DNA of 64,000 nt, taken from the NCBI GenBank assembly GCA_902462205.1, contig CABQAR010000002.1, positions 124,001 to 188,000 of the forward strand, written 5' to 3'. The notes beneath the pieces are model-generated. The model was not told the origin of the DNA. It did not search any database and was given only the letters and a program-made list of their open reading frames with translations. The first letter of the stretch is position 1, and the number at the start of each line of letters is the position of its first letter. The DNA is from an uncultured Dialister sp. Lineage in GTDB: Bacteria; Bacillota; Negativicutes; Veillonellales; Dialisteraceae. Of the stretch, positions 54,569-63,081 are shown one piece after another. The translations under genes and the position numbers were made by a program.

Positions 54569-56395
54569 TCAGTCTTCTTCGATGGGATAATCCTGCAGTG
54601 CGTCGTAGCCTTCTTCGCCGGTACGGATTTTCACTGCGTTATCGATGGTGGAAACGAAGATCTTGCCATCACCATATTTCCCTGTATAAAGGACCTTCTT
54701 CGCCACTTCGATGATTGTCCTTGGAGAAATCTTGGATACGATGATTTCCACCCTGATTTTCGGAAGCAGCTTGGCGGAGACTTCCGCACCACGGTACATT
54801 TCCGTCCGTCCCTTTTCAAGCCCGAATCCTAGTGCTTTCGTCACTGTCATGCCGGTGATGCCGATTTCTTCCATGGCCGTTTTCAATGCTTCGAAGCGTT
54901 TATCCGAGGTGATGATGGTCACATTATACATCGGCTGCCTGGAGGAAGAGGATGGCTTTGTTTCCGGAAGGGCCTCTTCAGCCGGTTTATCCAAGGGGAT
55001 TTCCACCGCATGTTTCCATGCATGCACTGATTCCCTCGTTTCCTTCGCCATGGACAGTCCCGCTTCCGGCGCCATCATGAAGTCTGCATAAGCCGAGGTC
55101 AGTCCGTGTTCCTCAAAGTCAAGGCCGTTGATTTCTTCCTGCGGGCTGACGCGGAGGCCGATGGTCGCCTTGATGATTTTGAAAATGATGGTGATGGCCA
55201 CGAATACATAGACGGCCACGCTGACGATGCCGATTACCTGGTTGATCAGGAATTCAGGATTCCCTGTATACAGGAATCCGTCTTTGACTCCGAACAGCCC
55301 CGTGAGGAACGTCCCGAGCGCGCCGCATCCGCCATGGGCTGCAATGGCGCCGACAGGGTCGTCGACTTTCAGTTTCTGGTCAATCCATTCGATGAAATAC
55401 ACGATCGCCACGCCTGCGATGATACCGATGGCGAAGGCGCCGGCCGGACTGACAAGGTCACAGCCTGCGGTAATGGCGACAAGGCCGGCAAGTCCTCCGT
55501 TCAGCGTCATGGACACGTCCGGTTTTCCGTACTTCACCCATGTGAAGAACATGGCGGTGCAGGCGGCCGCCGCCGCTGCCATATTGGTGGTAACGAAGAT
55601 GGTGGCTGCGGAAACGATGGTGTCATCACCGGTCATGGAAACCGTGGACGCGCCGTTGAATCCGAACCAGCCGAACCAGAGGATGAACATCCCCAAAGCC
55701 GCCAGTGTCAGACTGTGCCCGGGAATCGCATTGACCGTTCCGTCAGGGTTATATTTCCCGATACGCGGCCCGAGCATCTTGGCACCGACAAACGCGCAGA
55801 TGCCGCCCACCATATGCACGCAGGTAGAACCGGCAAAATCATGGAAACCGAGCTGGGCAAGCCAGCCGCCGCCCCAGATCCAGTGTCCGGATATGGGATA
55901 GATGATAAGGCTGATCAGCAGGGAATACATGCAGTAGGCGGAAAATTTTGTGCGCTCCGCCATGGCGCCGGAGACGATGGTCGCCGAGGTCGCACAAAAC
56001 ACGGTCTGGAATATCAGGTAGGCCATGGGAGGATATCCCGTTCCTTCCGGCACATCGAAATTCAGAACGAAGAAATCAGGTATGCCGATGATGCCATGGA
56101 CATCCGTACCGAACATGATGCCGAAGCCGACCACCCAGAACGCGATCGTTCCGATGCAGAAATCCATGAAATTCTTCATGACGATGTTCCCCGCATTTTT
56201 CGCGCGGGTCAGGCCGGTCTCCACCATGGCGAATCCGGGCTGCATGAAGTAAACCAGTACCGCGCCGAAAAGCACCCAGATGGTATCCGCCGATGAATAT
56301 TTCCCTTCTTCACCGGCAGCAAGCACGACAGACGGGCAGCAGAGCGCTGCCGCCACGACAGGCCATTTCAGAAACCCTTTTTTTAAAATTCCCAT
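54569..56395 (-). CDS. amtB: Ammonium transporter fused to a PII signalling domain
   Basis: The 608-residue protein has a signal-like N-terminus, an eleven-helix Amt channel (about 30-430: MVETGLTRAKNAGNIVMKNF, FAGSTCVHMVGGICAFVGA with the conserved D/H region, GGCGALGTFLTGLFG), a linker (about 450-490), and a C-terminal PII domain (about 493-600: YNVTIITSDKRFEALKTAMEEIGITGMTVTKALGFG, TEMYRGAEV, SPRTIIEVAKKVLYTGKYGDGKIFV). In most bacteria GlnK is a separate protein that blocks AmtB; here the two are one chain. The T-loop residue that is uridylylated in E. coli (Tyr51, RGAEY) is Val, so control would be by ligands only. Confidence 0.9.
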   Translation of the reverse strand: MGILKKGFLKWPVVAAALCCPSVVLAAGEEGKYSSADTIWVLFGAVLVYFMQPGFAMVETGLTRAKNAGNIVMKNFMDFCIGTIAFWVVGFGIMFGTDVHGIIGIPDFFVLNFDVPEGTGYPPMAYLIFQTVFCATSATIVSGAMAERTKFSAYCMYSLLISLIIYPISGHWIWGGGWLAQLGFHDFAGSTCVHMVGGICAFVGAKMLGPRIGKYNPDGTVNAIPGHSLTLAALGMFILWFGWFGFNGASTVSMTGDDTIVSAATIFVTTNMAAAAAACTAMFFTWVKYGKPDVSMTLNGGLAGLVAITAGCDLVSPAGAFAIGIIAGVAIVYFIEWIDQKLKVDDPVGAIAAHGGCGALGTFLTGLFGVKDGFLYTGNPEFLINQVIGIVSVAVYVFVAITIIFKIIKATIGLRVSPQEEINGLDFEEHGLTSAYADFMMAPEAGLSMAKETRESVHAWKHAVEIPLDKPAEEALPETKPSSSSRQPMYNVTIITSDKRFEALKTAMEEIGITGMTVTKALGFGLEKGRTEMYRGAEVSAKLLPKIRVEIIVSKISPRTIIEVAKKVLYTGKYGDGKIFVSTIDNAVKIRTGEEGYDALQDYPIEED

Positions 56396-56498
56396 ACAAT
56401 CAGATCCTTTCTGTTTTGACTAAATATAAAAACGCCTGACGACGGGAATTGTCCGGAAGCATACTCTATTTCTTCTGCTTCAGGCGCTTTCCATATAA

Positions 56499-56570
56499 AA
56501 AAAGACACCCGCAGAATTCTGTCGCGGGCATCTTCGTCCAATAGAAAACGCCTGATATGATCCCTCATCA
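56499..56570 (-). promoter_or_regulatory. Terminator-like leader hairpin upstream of amtB (possible attenuator)
   Basis: On the minus strand, a CTGATGAT...ATCATATCAG hairpin (about 56545-56570) is followed by a GC-rich hairpin (CCCG...CAG-AATT-CTG...CGGG) with seven T (56499-56531), about 105-135 bases before the amtB ATG on the same strand. A terminator ahead of a gene suggests attenuation. The words CAGGCGTTTT occur on both sides of it (about 56540 and 56430). Confidence 0.5.
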
Positions 56571-56759
56571 TCAGACGTCATTGCCAATTGTGAAATTATT
56601 ACAAAAAGTCATTTACTGGCTTTCAAATATGTTTAGAGCATACTACTCCATTCCATTGCTGTCAATAAGATATACCATATTTCATAAAATTCTAAGAATA
56701 GATCCAAAAAGCTCTACTTCCTCCGACCCCAGCAGCAATCAACCGGATACTCTCTACCG

Positions 56760-57925
56760 ATATCTGTCTACCAACTACTATTTCCCTATTTCAGGGACAG
56801 TTTCCCCCTCATCCTCCCGGAAGGCATTACCCAGCAGTCTTCGACTGCCACCCTCTTCTAAAGAAGAGGGCTTTACCTATTGCCTGTTCTTACCCGTATC
56901 CTCTGCCAGATCCTTACCGCTCCCTTCTGTCGAGAATGACATCTCACAAATTTTTGTGCGTCATTTCATTCCCTCAAAAATCGTTCGCTTGCCTCCCCGA
57001 CAATCGGTGGAGCCTTTTCGTTCATCATTTAATACCATCATTCCCTGCCAGATCCTTCACTTCATTCTGCAATGCTCCATTCCGTTCGAGGATGACGGCA
57101 AGCAGGGAATACTAATAAGGTAGATAGCCCTTGCCCCGTCATTCTTGAGCGGTGGGAAAAATGGATTGTGTGAATTATGCATATCATGCTGGTGCGGAGA
57201 AGCGAAGAATCTGGGCAGTGGGTTATGATGGTAAATACGACTCTCCTGCTTCCACCGTATGCGGGGGAAGTACTGCCGAATGGCAAGGATAGGGGCAAGC
57301 GTGCGTACACTCTTTCTCTATTTTTTCCAACTCGCCCCTTCAGTCAACCTACGGTTGACAGCTCCCCGTGTTCGGTGTAGCCTTTTTATTCTGCATTTAA
57401 TTTCATTATCCTATGCCAGATTCTTACCGCTCCCTTCGGTCGGGTATGGCGTCTCACAGATTTTTGTGCGTCATTTCATTCCATCAAAAATCGTTCACTT
57501 GCCTCCCCGAAAATCGGTGGAGCCTTTTTGTTCATCATTTAATACCATCATCCCCTGCCAGATCCTTCACTTCATTCCGCAATGCTCCATTCCGTTCGAG
57601 GATGACGGCAAGCAGGGAATACTAATAAGGTAAATCGCCCTTGTCCCGTCATTCTTGAGCGGTGGACAAAATGGATTGTATGAATTCTGTATATCATGCC
57701 GGTGAGGAGGAGCGAAGAATCTGAGCAGCGGTTACAGATTTTAAATACAATCCATATAACTAACTTTTACCATCTAAAAATGACGGCAAGCAGATAATCT
57801 CTGTTTTCTGCTTTCTGTCTTCTGACTTCAGACCACTGGCTACTAATTATGATTCTCGCCGCCATGTTATTTGCCGCGGCGACCACAATTCCTAATTCCT
57901 CATTCCTAATTCCAAATTCCTCCTT
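56760..57925. repeat. Composite intergenic repeat block 7
   Basis: The order is: a hairpin module (CCACCCTCTTCTAAAGAAG, about 56850), CCGCTCCC modules, two copies of CCAGATCCTTCACTTCATTC with CGAGGATGACGGCAAGCAGG, the GTACTGCCGAATGGCA module (about 57270), a CTGTCTTCTGACTTCAG tract, and a GCCGCC...GCGGC hairpin box with ATTCCTCATTCC tails (57851-57925). Confidence 0.8.
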
Positions 57926-58013
57926 TCCCTCCCCTTTCATTTACATCTTTACCGATCCATACTATAATGAAGTCAATCTATTTTCTTGAATATGAATTCT
58001 CAGGAGGTTTATG

Positions 58014-58475
58014 ATGGCAAATCTTGAAATCGGCAAATCCGCTCCGGGCTTCACACTTCCCTCTGACAGCGGCAAGGATATTTCCTTATCCGACTATGCA
58101 GGACAGAAGGTCATCCTGTATTTCTATCCGAAGGACAATACGTCGGGATGCACGCTGGAGGCGCAGGCTTTCCGCGCCCATCTGCAGGACTTCAAAAAGC
58201 TCGGTTATACCGTGCTTGGCGTGAGCCGTGACAGTGTGAAGAAGCACTGCAATTTCCGCGATAAGTATGAGTTGAATTTCCCTCTTCTTTCCGATGAGGC
58301 GGAGACCGTCTGCAACCTGTACGGCGTCATGAAGGAGAAAAGCATGTATGGGAAGAAATATATGGGCATCGAGCGTTCCACGTTCCTCATCGACGAGAAA
58401 GGCATCCTGACCAAGGAGTACAGGAACGTGAAGGCCGCCACCCATGTGGAGGAGCTGCTGAAGGAGCTGTCCTAA
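58014..58475 (+). CDS. bcp: Thiol peroxidase of the Bcp/PrxQ family
   Basis: A 153-residue peroxiredoxin that reduces hydrogen peroxide and organic peroxides. The peroxidatic cysteine lies in YFYPKDNTSGCTLEAQAF (near residue 46). The resolving cysteine five residues on, as in E. coli Bcp, is absent; a cysteine in VKKHCNFRDKY may replace it, as in the subgroup with an alternative helix cysteine. The ATG at 58014 lies six bases after AGGAGG, whereas an ATG at 58011 is only three bases from it. It is monocistronic. Confidence 0.9.
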   Translation: MANLEIGKSAPGFTLPSDSGKDISLSDYAGQKVILYFYPKDNTSGCTLEAQAFRAHLQDFKKLGYTVLGVSRDSVKKHCNFRDKYELNFPLLSDEAETVCNLYGVMKEKSMYGKKYMGIERSTFLIDEKGILTKEYRNVKAATHVEELLKELS

Positions 58476-58531
58476 AGAACGCTTTATCCGATTTTTATAA
58501 GACAGCTTTTCTAAAATCAAATCAAGGACGC

Positions 58532-58578
58532 AAAAAAATCTCCGGAGACAATCATGGATTGCCTTGGGAGATTTTTTA
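58532..58578. terminator. Bidirectional terminator between peroxiredoxin and ppsR
   Basis: AAAAATCTCC-type arm at 58532-58545 pairs with GGGAGATTTTTT at about 58565-58577, with inner CAAT/ATTG pairing. Poly-A and poly-T flanks suit both convergent genes. Confidence 0.8.
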
Positions 58579-58587
58579 ATGGGCTTA

Positions 58588-59415
58588 TTAATATTTATCG
58601 CCGTAAATTTCCTTATTCCTCTGTACGATCGCCATGATACGGCTGGCCGTTTCTTCGATCGCCTTGTTGGATACGTCGATCACCATGCAGTGGAGCTGGC
58701 GCATGACTTCCTTCGCATAGGCGAGTTCATCTTCGATGCGGTCGATGTCCGTATAATTGGCCGTTCCGGAGAAGCCGAGCGCTTTCATCCGTTCGCTCCG
58801 AATGGAATTCAGCTTGTACGGGTCGATGATGAGTCCGATCAGGCGGTACGGCGGCACATGGAATATTTCTTCCGGCAGCTGCACCTCAGGCACGAGGGGC
58901 AGGTTGGCCACCTTGAATTTCTTATGGGCCATGTACATGGACAGCGGCGTCTTCGATGTTCTGGAAACACCGATGAGGACGACATCCGCCTTTTCAAATC
59001 CCGCCGGATTCTTTCCGTCGTCATAGCGGACGGCGAATTCGATGGCTTCCACTTTTTTGAAATATTCCTCATCCAGACGGTGGATGATGCCCGGTTTCAT
59101 GCGCGGCGTGACACCCGATACTTCCGTGACCATGTTCATCATCGGCCCCAGAATATCCACATACCGGACATGTTTTTCCTTTGCCACCTGCTCGAAATGG
59201 GCACGGAGCTCCTGGCTGACGAGGGTATGGCATACGATGGCGCCTTCTTTGGCGGCTTCTTCTATTATTTTTTCTATCTGCTCGGTGTGGCGGATGAACG
59301 GCACGCGGTGGATTTCCATATCCGCATCATACTGCCCGATGGTGGCTTTCGCCACGCTTTCCGCTGTTTCGCCGAGTGAATCGGAAACGACATAAATCTG
59401 TGTTGGCTTTCCCAT
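58588..59415 (-). CDS. ppsR: PEP synthase regulatory kinase/pyrophosphorylase
   Basis: The 275-residue protein is a DUF299 member. Known members phosphorylate a threonine of PEP synthase with ADP, inactivating it, and remove the phosphate with inorganic phosphate. The P-loop GVSRTSKTPLSMYMAHKKFKVAN (near residue 150) and the N-terminal IYVVSDSLGETAESVA are typical. It lies three bases after the ccpN-like gene and is the third gene of the ppsA operon, which supports PEP synthase as its target. Confidence 0.92.
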   Translation of the reverse strand: MGKPTQIYVVSDSLGETAESVAKATIGQYDADMEIHRVPFIRHTEQIEKIIEEAAKEGAIVCHTLVSQELRAHFEQVAKEKHVRYVDILGPMMNMVTEVSGVTPRMKPGIIHRLDEEYFKKVEAIEFAVRYDDGKNPAGFEKADVVLIGVSRTSKTPLSMYMAHKKFKVANLPLVPEVQLPEEIFHVPPYRLIGLIIDPYKLNSIRSERMKALGFSGTANYTDIDRIEDELAYAKEVMRQLHCMVIDVSNKAIEETASRIMAIVQRNKEIYGDKY

Positions 59416-59418
59416 GGA

Positions 59419-60054
59419 TTATCTTCTTCCTCCCTTTCCCAGTTCCAGGAAGAGGCGGGTGATATTTGTCTTGGAAACACGGCCGACAAGGACGAAATTC
59501 CTGTCTCCGTCAACGTCTTTGAACGTTCCTACCGGCAGACAGTCCACTTCGTAATCGATCATTTTCTGTGCGATGGACACGAGGTCTTCTGACGGTTCCG
59601 CGTAAATCATTTTGGACCGGGAGGTCATGACCATGGAAATCGGCACCTTCGACAGGTCTTCACGGCCCATGGCGGCCTTTAAGAGGTCCTTTCGGGAAAC
59701 GACGCCCTGGATGTCATCTTTCTTTCCGACGAAAAGCGTGCCGATGTCTTCGGTGAAAAGGAGGACGGCCGCATCGTAGGCATTGGATTCGGCACTGACG
59801 AGGACCGGTCTGGACATGCAGTCTTCCGCGGTGCAGGACTTGATTTCCGCCGCTGCCGGATCTTCTCCACCACCAAGGTAATAGTATCCGAGCCTGCGGC
59901 GTGCAGCAATGACTTCACCGGAAAGAAGGACAGCCAGATCTCCGCGGAGGGCGCTTCTCGTCACGTGGAGGCGCTCAGCAATCATTTCCCCTGTGATCGG
60001 ACCGTTTTCACGGACGATCCGGGTGATTTCCTTTTGGCGGCTGGTAAGCTGCAT
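59419..60054 (-). CDS. ccpN: CcpN-like repressor (HTH plus CBS domains)
   Basis: A 211-residue protein with an N-terminal HTH (TSRQKEITRIVRENGPITGEMIAERLHVTRSALRGDL) and two CBS domains (about 80-210, with DCMSRPVLVSAESNAYDAAVLLF and ISMVMTSRSKMIYAEPSEDLVSIAQKM). B. subtilis CcpN senses nucleotides and represses gluconeogenic genes in the presence of glucose. The ATG at 60054 follows AAGGAA; the longer frame from 60090 has no ribosome site. It lies in the ppsA operon, so it may repress its own operon. Confidence 0.85.
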   Translation of the reverse strand: MQLTSRQKEITRIVRENGPITGEMIAERLHVTRSALRGDLAVLLSGEVIAARRRLGYYYLGGGEDPAAAEIKSCTAEDCMSRPVLVSAESNAYDAAVLLFTEDIGTLFVGKKDDIQGVVSRKDLLKAAMGREDLSKVPISMVMTSRSKMIYAEPSEDLVSIAQKMIDYEVDCLPVGTFKDVDGDRNFVLVGRVSKTNITRLFLELGKGGRR

Positions 60055-60165
60055 AATGTTCCTTCCTATCTTCTGTATAACAGAAACCATGATGAAGCAG
60101 GAGCCAGGGAAACAGCCTTCCCCGGATCCCGCCGTTCATCACCTTTTAGATGTGCACAAATAGGA

Positions 60166-62553
60166 TTAAAGCTCGTAATCTTCCGTATCCACGAGCCCTC
60201 TTCCCGTAGCAGCGTCAAGCATGAGGCGCTGTTCGATGCGCGCTACGTTCAGTTTCGTGCTCTTGACCATGTCCGGATTGACGGAAACATAGTCGATGCC
60301 GCTCTTCACGAGGAATTCCGTGAAGTCAGGATATACTGACGGCGCCTGTCCGCAGATGGAAACGGTCTTTCCGTCCTTATGGGCAGTCTTGATCAGATGG
60401 CGGATGGCTCTCTTGATGGCCAGATTACGTTCATCAAAGAGGGATGCCACGGTGTCATTGTTTCTGTCGCAGCCCAGGATGAGCATCGTCAGATCATTGG
60501 AGCCGATGGAGTAGCCATCGACGAATTTATTGAAACGGTCAGCCAGAAGGATGTTGGACGGTATTTCCGCCATGAGGAGCAGCTTGAAATCCGGGCCGCG
60601 TTCCAGTCCTTCTTCTTTCATGATGGCCGTTACTTTTTCCGCTTCATCCACGGTTCTGCAGAACGGAATCATGCAGTTCAGGTTCTTCAGTCCGAATTCT
60701 TCACGGACTTTTTTCACTGCCTTCAGCTCGAGGCGAAAAGCGGCGGTGTATTTCGGGTCATAATAACGGGAAGCGCCTCTCCAGCCGAGGAGGTCGGCCG
60801 GTTCTTCCGGTTCATATTTGTCGCCGCCCTTGAGGTTCCTGTATTCGCCGGACTTGAAGTCGGAGAAACGGAGTACGACCGGTCTCGGAGCGAGGGCGCG
60901 ACATACTTTGCTGATGCCTTCTGCCAGCATGTCAACGACTTTTTCCGGACGGCCTGTTTCAATCAGGTACAGCGGATGTTCATGGATAAAGGTCGTCCAG
61001 ATGAATTCTTCACGCATGAGGCCGATGCCGTCGCAGGGCAGGGACGCATATTTATCTGCCAGGTCGGGATCGCCGAGGTTCATCAGCACGCCGGTGCCGG
61101 TGGGCGGGAAATATTCAGCAGCGACCACGGTGCCGCCTGCTGCCTGTGCCGGTTCGTCTTTCTTGACGAGGTCGGCCACGATGCCGTCATATACGATGCC
61201 GTTCTGTGCATCGATGGTGATATCCTGTCCGGATTTGAGGACGCCGGTGGCTTCCACGCTGCGGCTCTTGGTACCGACAACGCAGGGAATGCCGAGCTCG
61301 CGGGAAACGATGGACGCATGGCAGGTCATTCCGCCTGCATCAGTAACGATGGCAACCGCTTTCTTCATGGCCGGTACCCAGTCCGGGCTGGTCATGGTCG
61401 TCACGAGGACTTCGCCTTCTTTGAATTCATCGATATCTTTCGGATCAGTGATGACGTGGCATTTTCCTGCTGCCATTCCCGGGCTTGCCGGCAGCCCTTT
61501 AACGAGCACTTTATGATCAGTTGTCATTGTTACTTTTGCCTCAGCTTTCTTTTCTTTATTCTTCTTGGACCATACGGTTTCCGGGCGGGCCTGAAGAATC
61601 CACAGGCGGTTCTTGTGGTCGATGGCCCATTCCATATCCATATAGCAGCCGTAATGCTTTTCAATGCGCTTTGCATAGGTTGCCAGCTCGGCAATCTGTT
61701 CATCCGTCATGACCTGTGCTTTCGCCAGTTCTTCAGGAACCTTTCTTTCTTCTACATCGCCGCCTTCCTTGCGGACGAGCTCGATGGATTTATCATTGAT
61801 GCGGCGGGATTTGATGGTAAGGGATTCCTTATCCACGACGAAATTATCCGGAGTGACGGTGCCCTGTACGATATATTCTCCCAGTCCCCAGGAGCCTTCG
61901 ATCATGATGCAGTCATCAGCGCCGGTCGCCAGATTGACGGTGAACATGACACCGGCAGCCTTGGAGTCGGCCATCATCTGTACTGCGGCGGAAAGAGCCA
62001 CGTTTTCATGGTCGAAATTCTTCTTCGCGCGATAGTAAACCGCACGGTCGGTGAAGGTGGACGCATAGCATTCCTTGACCTTCTGGATGACCATGTCACG
62101 GCCCGTGACGTTCAGGTACGTATCCTGCTGGCCTGCGAAGGAAGCATCCGGCAGATCTTCCGCCGTTGCAGAAGAACGGACGGCGACATACGGATCCTTG
62201 TCCCCTACCTTTTCAGCCAGCTCCTCATAAGCGTCGCCGATTTGTTTTGCCAGATCGGCCGGCATTTCAGCAGAGCAGATGCTTTCACGGATGCGGGTGC
62301 AGACTTCATGGAGCTCCACGGAATCTTCCACGTCTTTCAGATCCTGGAGCAATTCATGGATTCTCTTATTCTGCCCGGTCGCTTCCATGAAATAACGGTA
62401 TGCGTTGGCTGTCGTGGCATATCCATAAGGAACGGGAACATCCACGGAAGATGTCAGTTCTCCCAAAGAAGAGGATTTCCCCCCTACCAGTCCCACATCC
62501 GCACGGCGCAGCTCGTCAAACCACAATACATAAGCATTTTCTCTTGCGTCCAT
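60166..62553 (-). CDS. ppsA: Phosphoenolpyruvate synthase
   Basis: PEP synthase (pyruvate, water dikinase) converts pyruvate and ATP to PEP, AMP and phosphate for gluconeogenesis. The 795-residue protein shows the ATP-binding domain (residues about 1-350: VGGKSSSLGEL, VAVRSSATAEDLPDASFAGQQDTYL), the swivel domain with the catalytic histidine in GGMTCHASIVSRELGIPCVVGT (near 425), and the PEP-binding barrel ending CGQAPSVYPDF and VSVNPD. Length and order are normal. The ATG at 62553 lies five bases after AAGGAGG; ATGs at 62556 and 62571 fit worse. It heads the ppsA-ccpN-ppsR operon. Confidence 0.95.
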   Translation of the reverse strand: MDARENAYVLWFDELRRADVGLVGGKSSSLGELTSSVDVPVPYGYATTANAYRYFMEATGQNKRIHELLQDLKDVEDSVELHEVCTRIRESICSAEMPADLAKQIGDAYEELAEKVGDKDPYVAVRSSATAEDLPDASFAGQQDTYLNVTGRDMVIQKVKECYASTFTDRAVYYRAKKNFDHENVALSAAVQMMADSKAAGVMFTVNLATGADDCIMIEGSWGLGEYIVQGTVTPDNFVVDKESLTIKSRRINDKSIELVRKEGGDVEERKVPEELAKAQVMTDEQIAELATYAKRIEKHYGCYMDMEWAIDHKNRLWILQARPETVWSKKNKEKKAEAKVTMTTDHKVLVKGLPASPGMAAGKCHVITDPKDIDEFKEGEVLVTTMTSPDWVPAMKKAVAIVTDAGGMTCHASIVSRELGIPCVVGTKSRSVEATGVLKSGQDITIDAQNGIVYDGIVADLVKKDEPAQAAGGTVVAAEYFPPTGTGVLMNLGDPDLADKYASLPCDGIGLMREEFIWTTFIHEHPLYLIETGRPEKVVDMLAEGISKVCRALAPRPVVLRFSDFKSGEYRNLKGGDKYEPEEPADLLGWRGASRYYDPKYTAAFRLELKAVKKVREEFGLKNLNCMIPFCRTVDEAEKVTAIMKEEGLERGPDFKLLLMAEIPSNILLADRFNKFVDGYSIGSNDLTMLILGCDRNNDTVASLFDERNLAIKRAIRHLIKTAHKDGKTVSICGQAPSVYPDFTEFLVKSGIDYVSVNPDMVKSTKLNVARIEQRLMLDAATGRGLVDTEDYEL

Positions 62554-62589
62554 CATGACCTCCTTAGTCAATGAAGAATATATAAAAAT

Positions 62590-62646
62590 GTATACTACAT
62601 TTCCTGTATCAGAGATTATAGTATACCACTATTACGGAAAAGTCAA
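62590..62646 (-). promoter_or_regulatory. ppsA promoter overlapping an inverted repeat
   Basis: On the minus strand TTGACT (62641-62646), 17 bases, TACTAT (62618-62623, overlapping a TATAAT at 62615-62620). The perfect inverted repeat GTATACTA (62619-62626) / TAGTATAC (62590-62597) covers the -10 and the start region. The copy TGTAGTATACA agrees with the CcpN consensus at most positions. It is a likely repressor site. Confidence 0.55.
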
Positions 62647-62864
62647 ATCGATAAGCCTCTAAAGACACACCGTTCTTTCCTAATCAAATACACTCTTTCC
62701 GGTTTCAGAGCCGACTAAAAGCACATGATTTCCATCTGCTCCGTTCCGGTATACAAAAAAATCCATAAAGCATATATTAAATATTTCTTTAAAGCGAATC
62801 ATCCACGACAGAATTACAGACAACCCTCCTACATAAAGCAAAAGATATGCTTCAGATAAAAAAC

Positions 62865-63032
62865 CGACTCCTGACTCCTGATTTTCATCTTCCGACATTT
62901 GACTTCTGGCTACTGATTACTGACCTCTGACTTCTGATTTCTGATTTCTGACTTCTGTCTACTGTTCTCGCCGCCATATCATTTGTCGCGGCGCACCTCA
63001 ATTCCTCATTCCTCATTCCAAATTCCTCATTC
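62865..63032. repeat. Composite intergenic repeat block 8
   Basis: A CTGACTCCTGATTTTCATC-type tract (62865-62963), GCCGC...GCGGC hairpin box and ATTCCTCATTCC tail (62964-63032). This is the same simple form as block 5, with no long module. Confidence 0.8.
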
Positions 63033-63081
63033 AAAAAGCGCCTTTCCGAAGAAAAGCGCTTATATATACCTATTATATGGC

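Larger units (their letters stand above)
56396..58010. other. Long intergenic region: amtB leader and repeat block 7
   Basis: The first 180 bases hold the amtB leader with a terminator-like hairpin (56499-56531) and a short frame overlapping the amtB start. From 56760 to 57925 it is composite repeat. The last 85 bases hold the peroxiredoxin promoter region. No other gene is supported. Confidence 0.65.
62572..63081. other. Intergenic region with promoter and repeat block 8
   Basis: It contains the ppsA promoter, a stretch of plain sequence (62650-62860), repeat block 8 and a hairpin (AAAAAGCGC/GCGCTT, about 63034-63062) that probably terminates the transporter at 63082. No gene is supported. 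Confidence 0.6.

Noticed and set aside
55106..56296. 396-codon plus-strand frame opposite the Amt-PII gene
   Set aside because: Shadow of the ammonium channel; no ribosome site or domain.
56499..56570. Possible ANTAR-protein target (two hexaloop hairpins) in the amtB leader
   Set aside because: The loops are five and four bases and lack the A1/G4 hexaloop pattern; I keep only the attenuator suggestion.
60379..62574. 731-codon open frame on the plus strand opposite ppsA
   Set aside because: It mirrors a clear PEP synthase gene on the minus strand; antisense frames are common in this composition and the translation has no recognisable domain.
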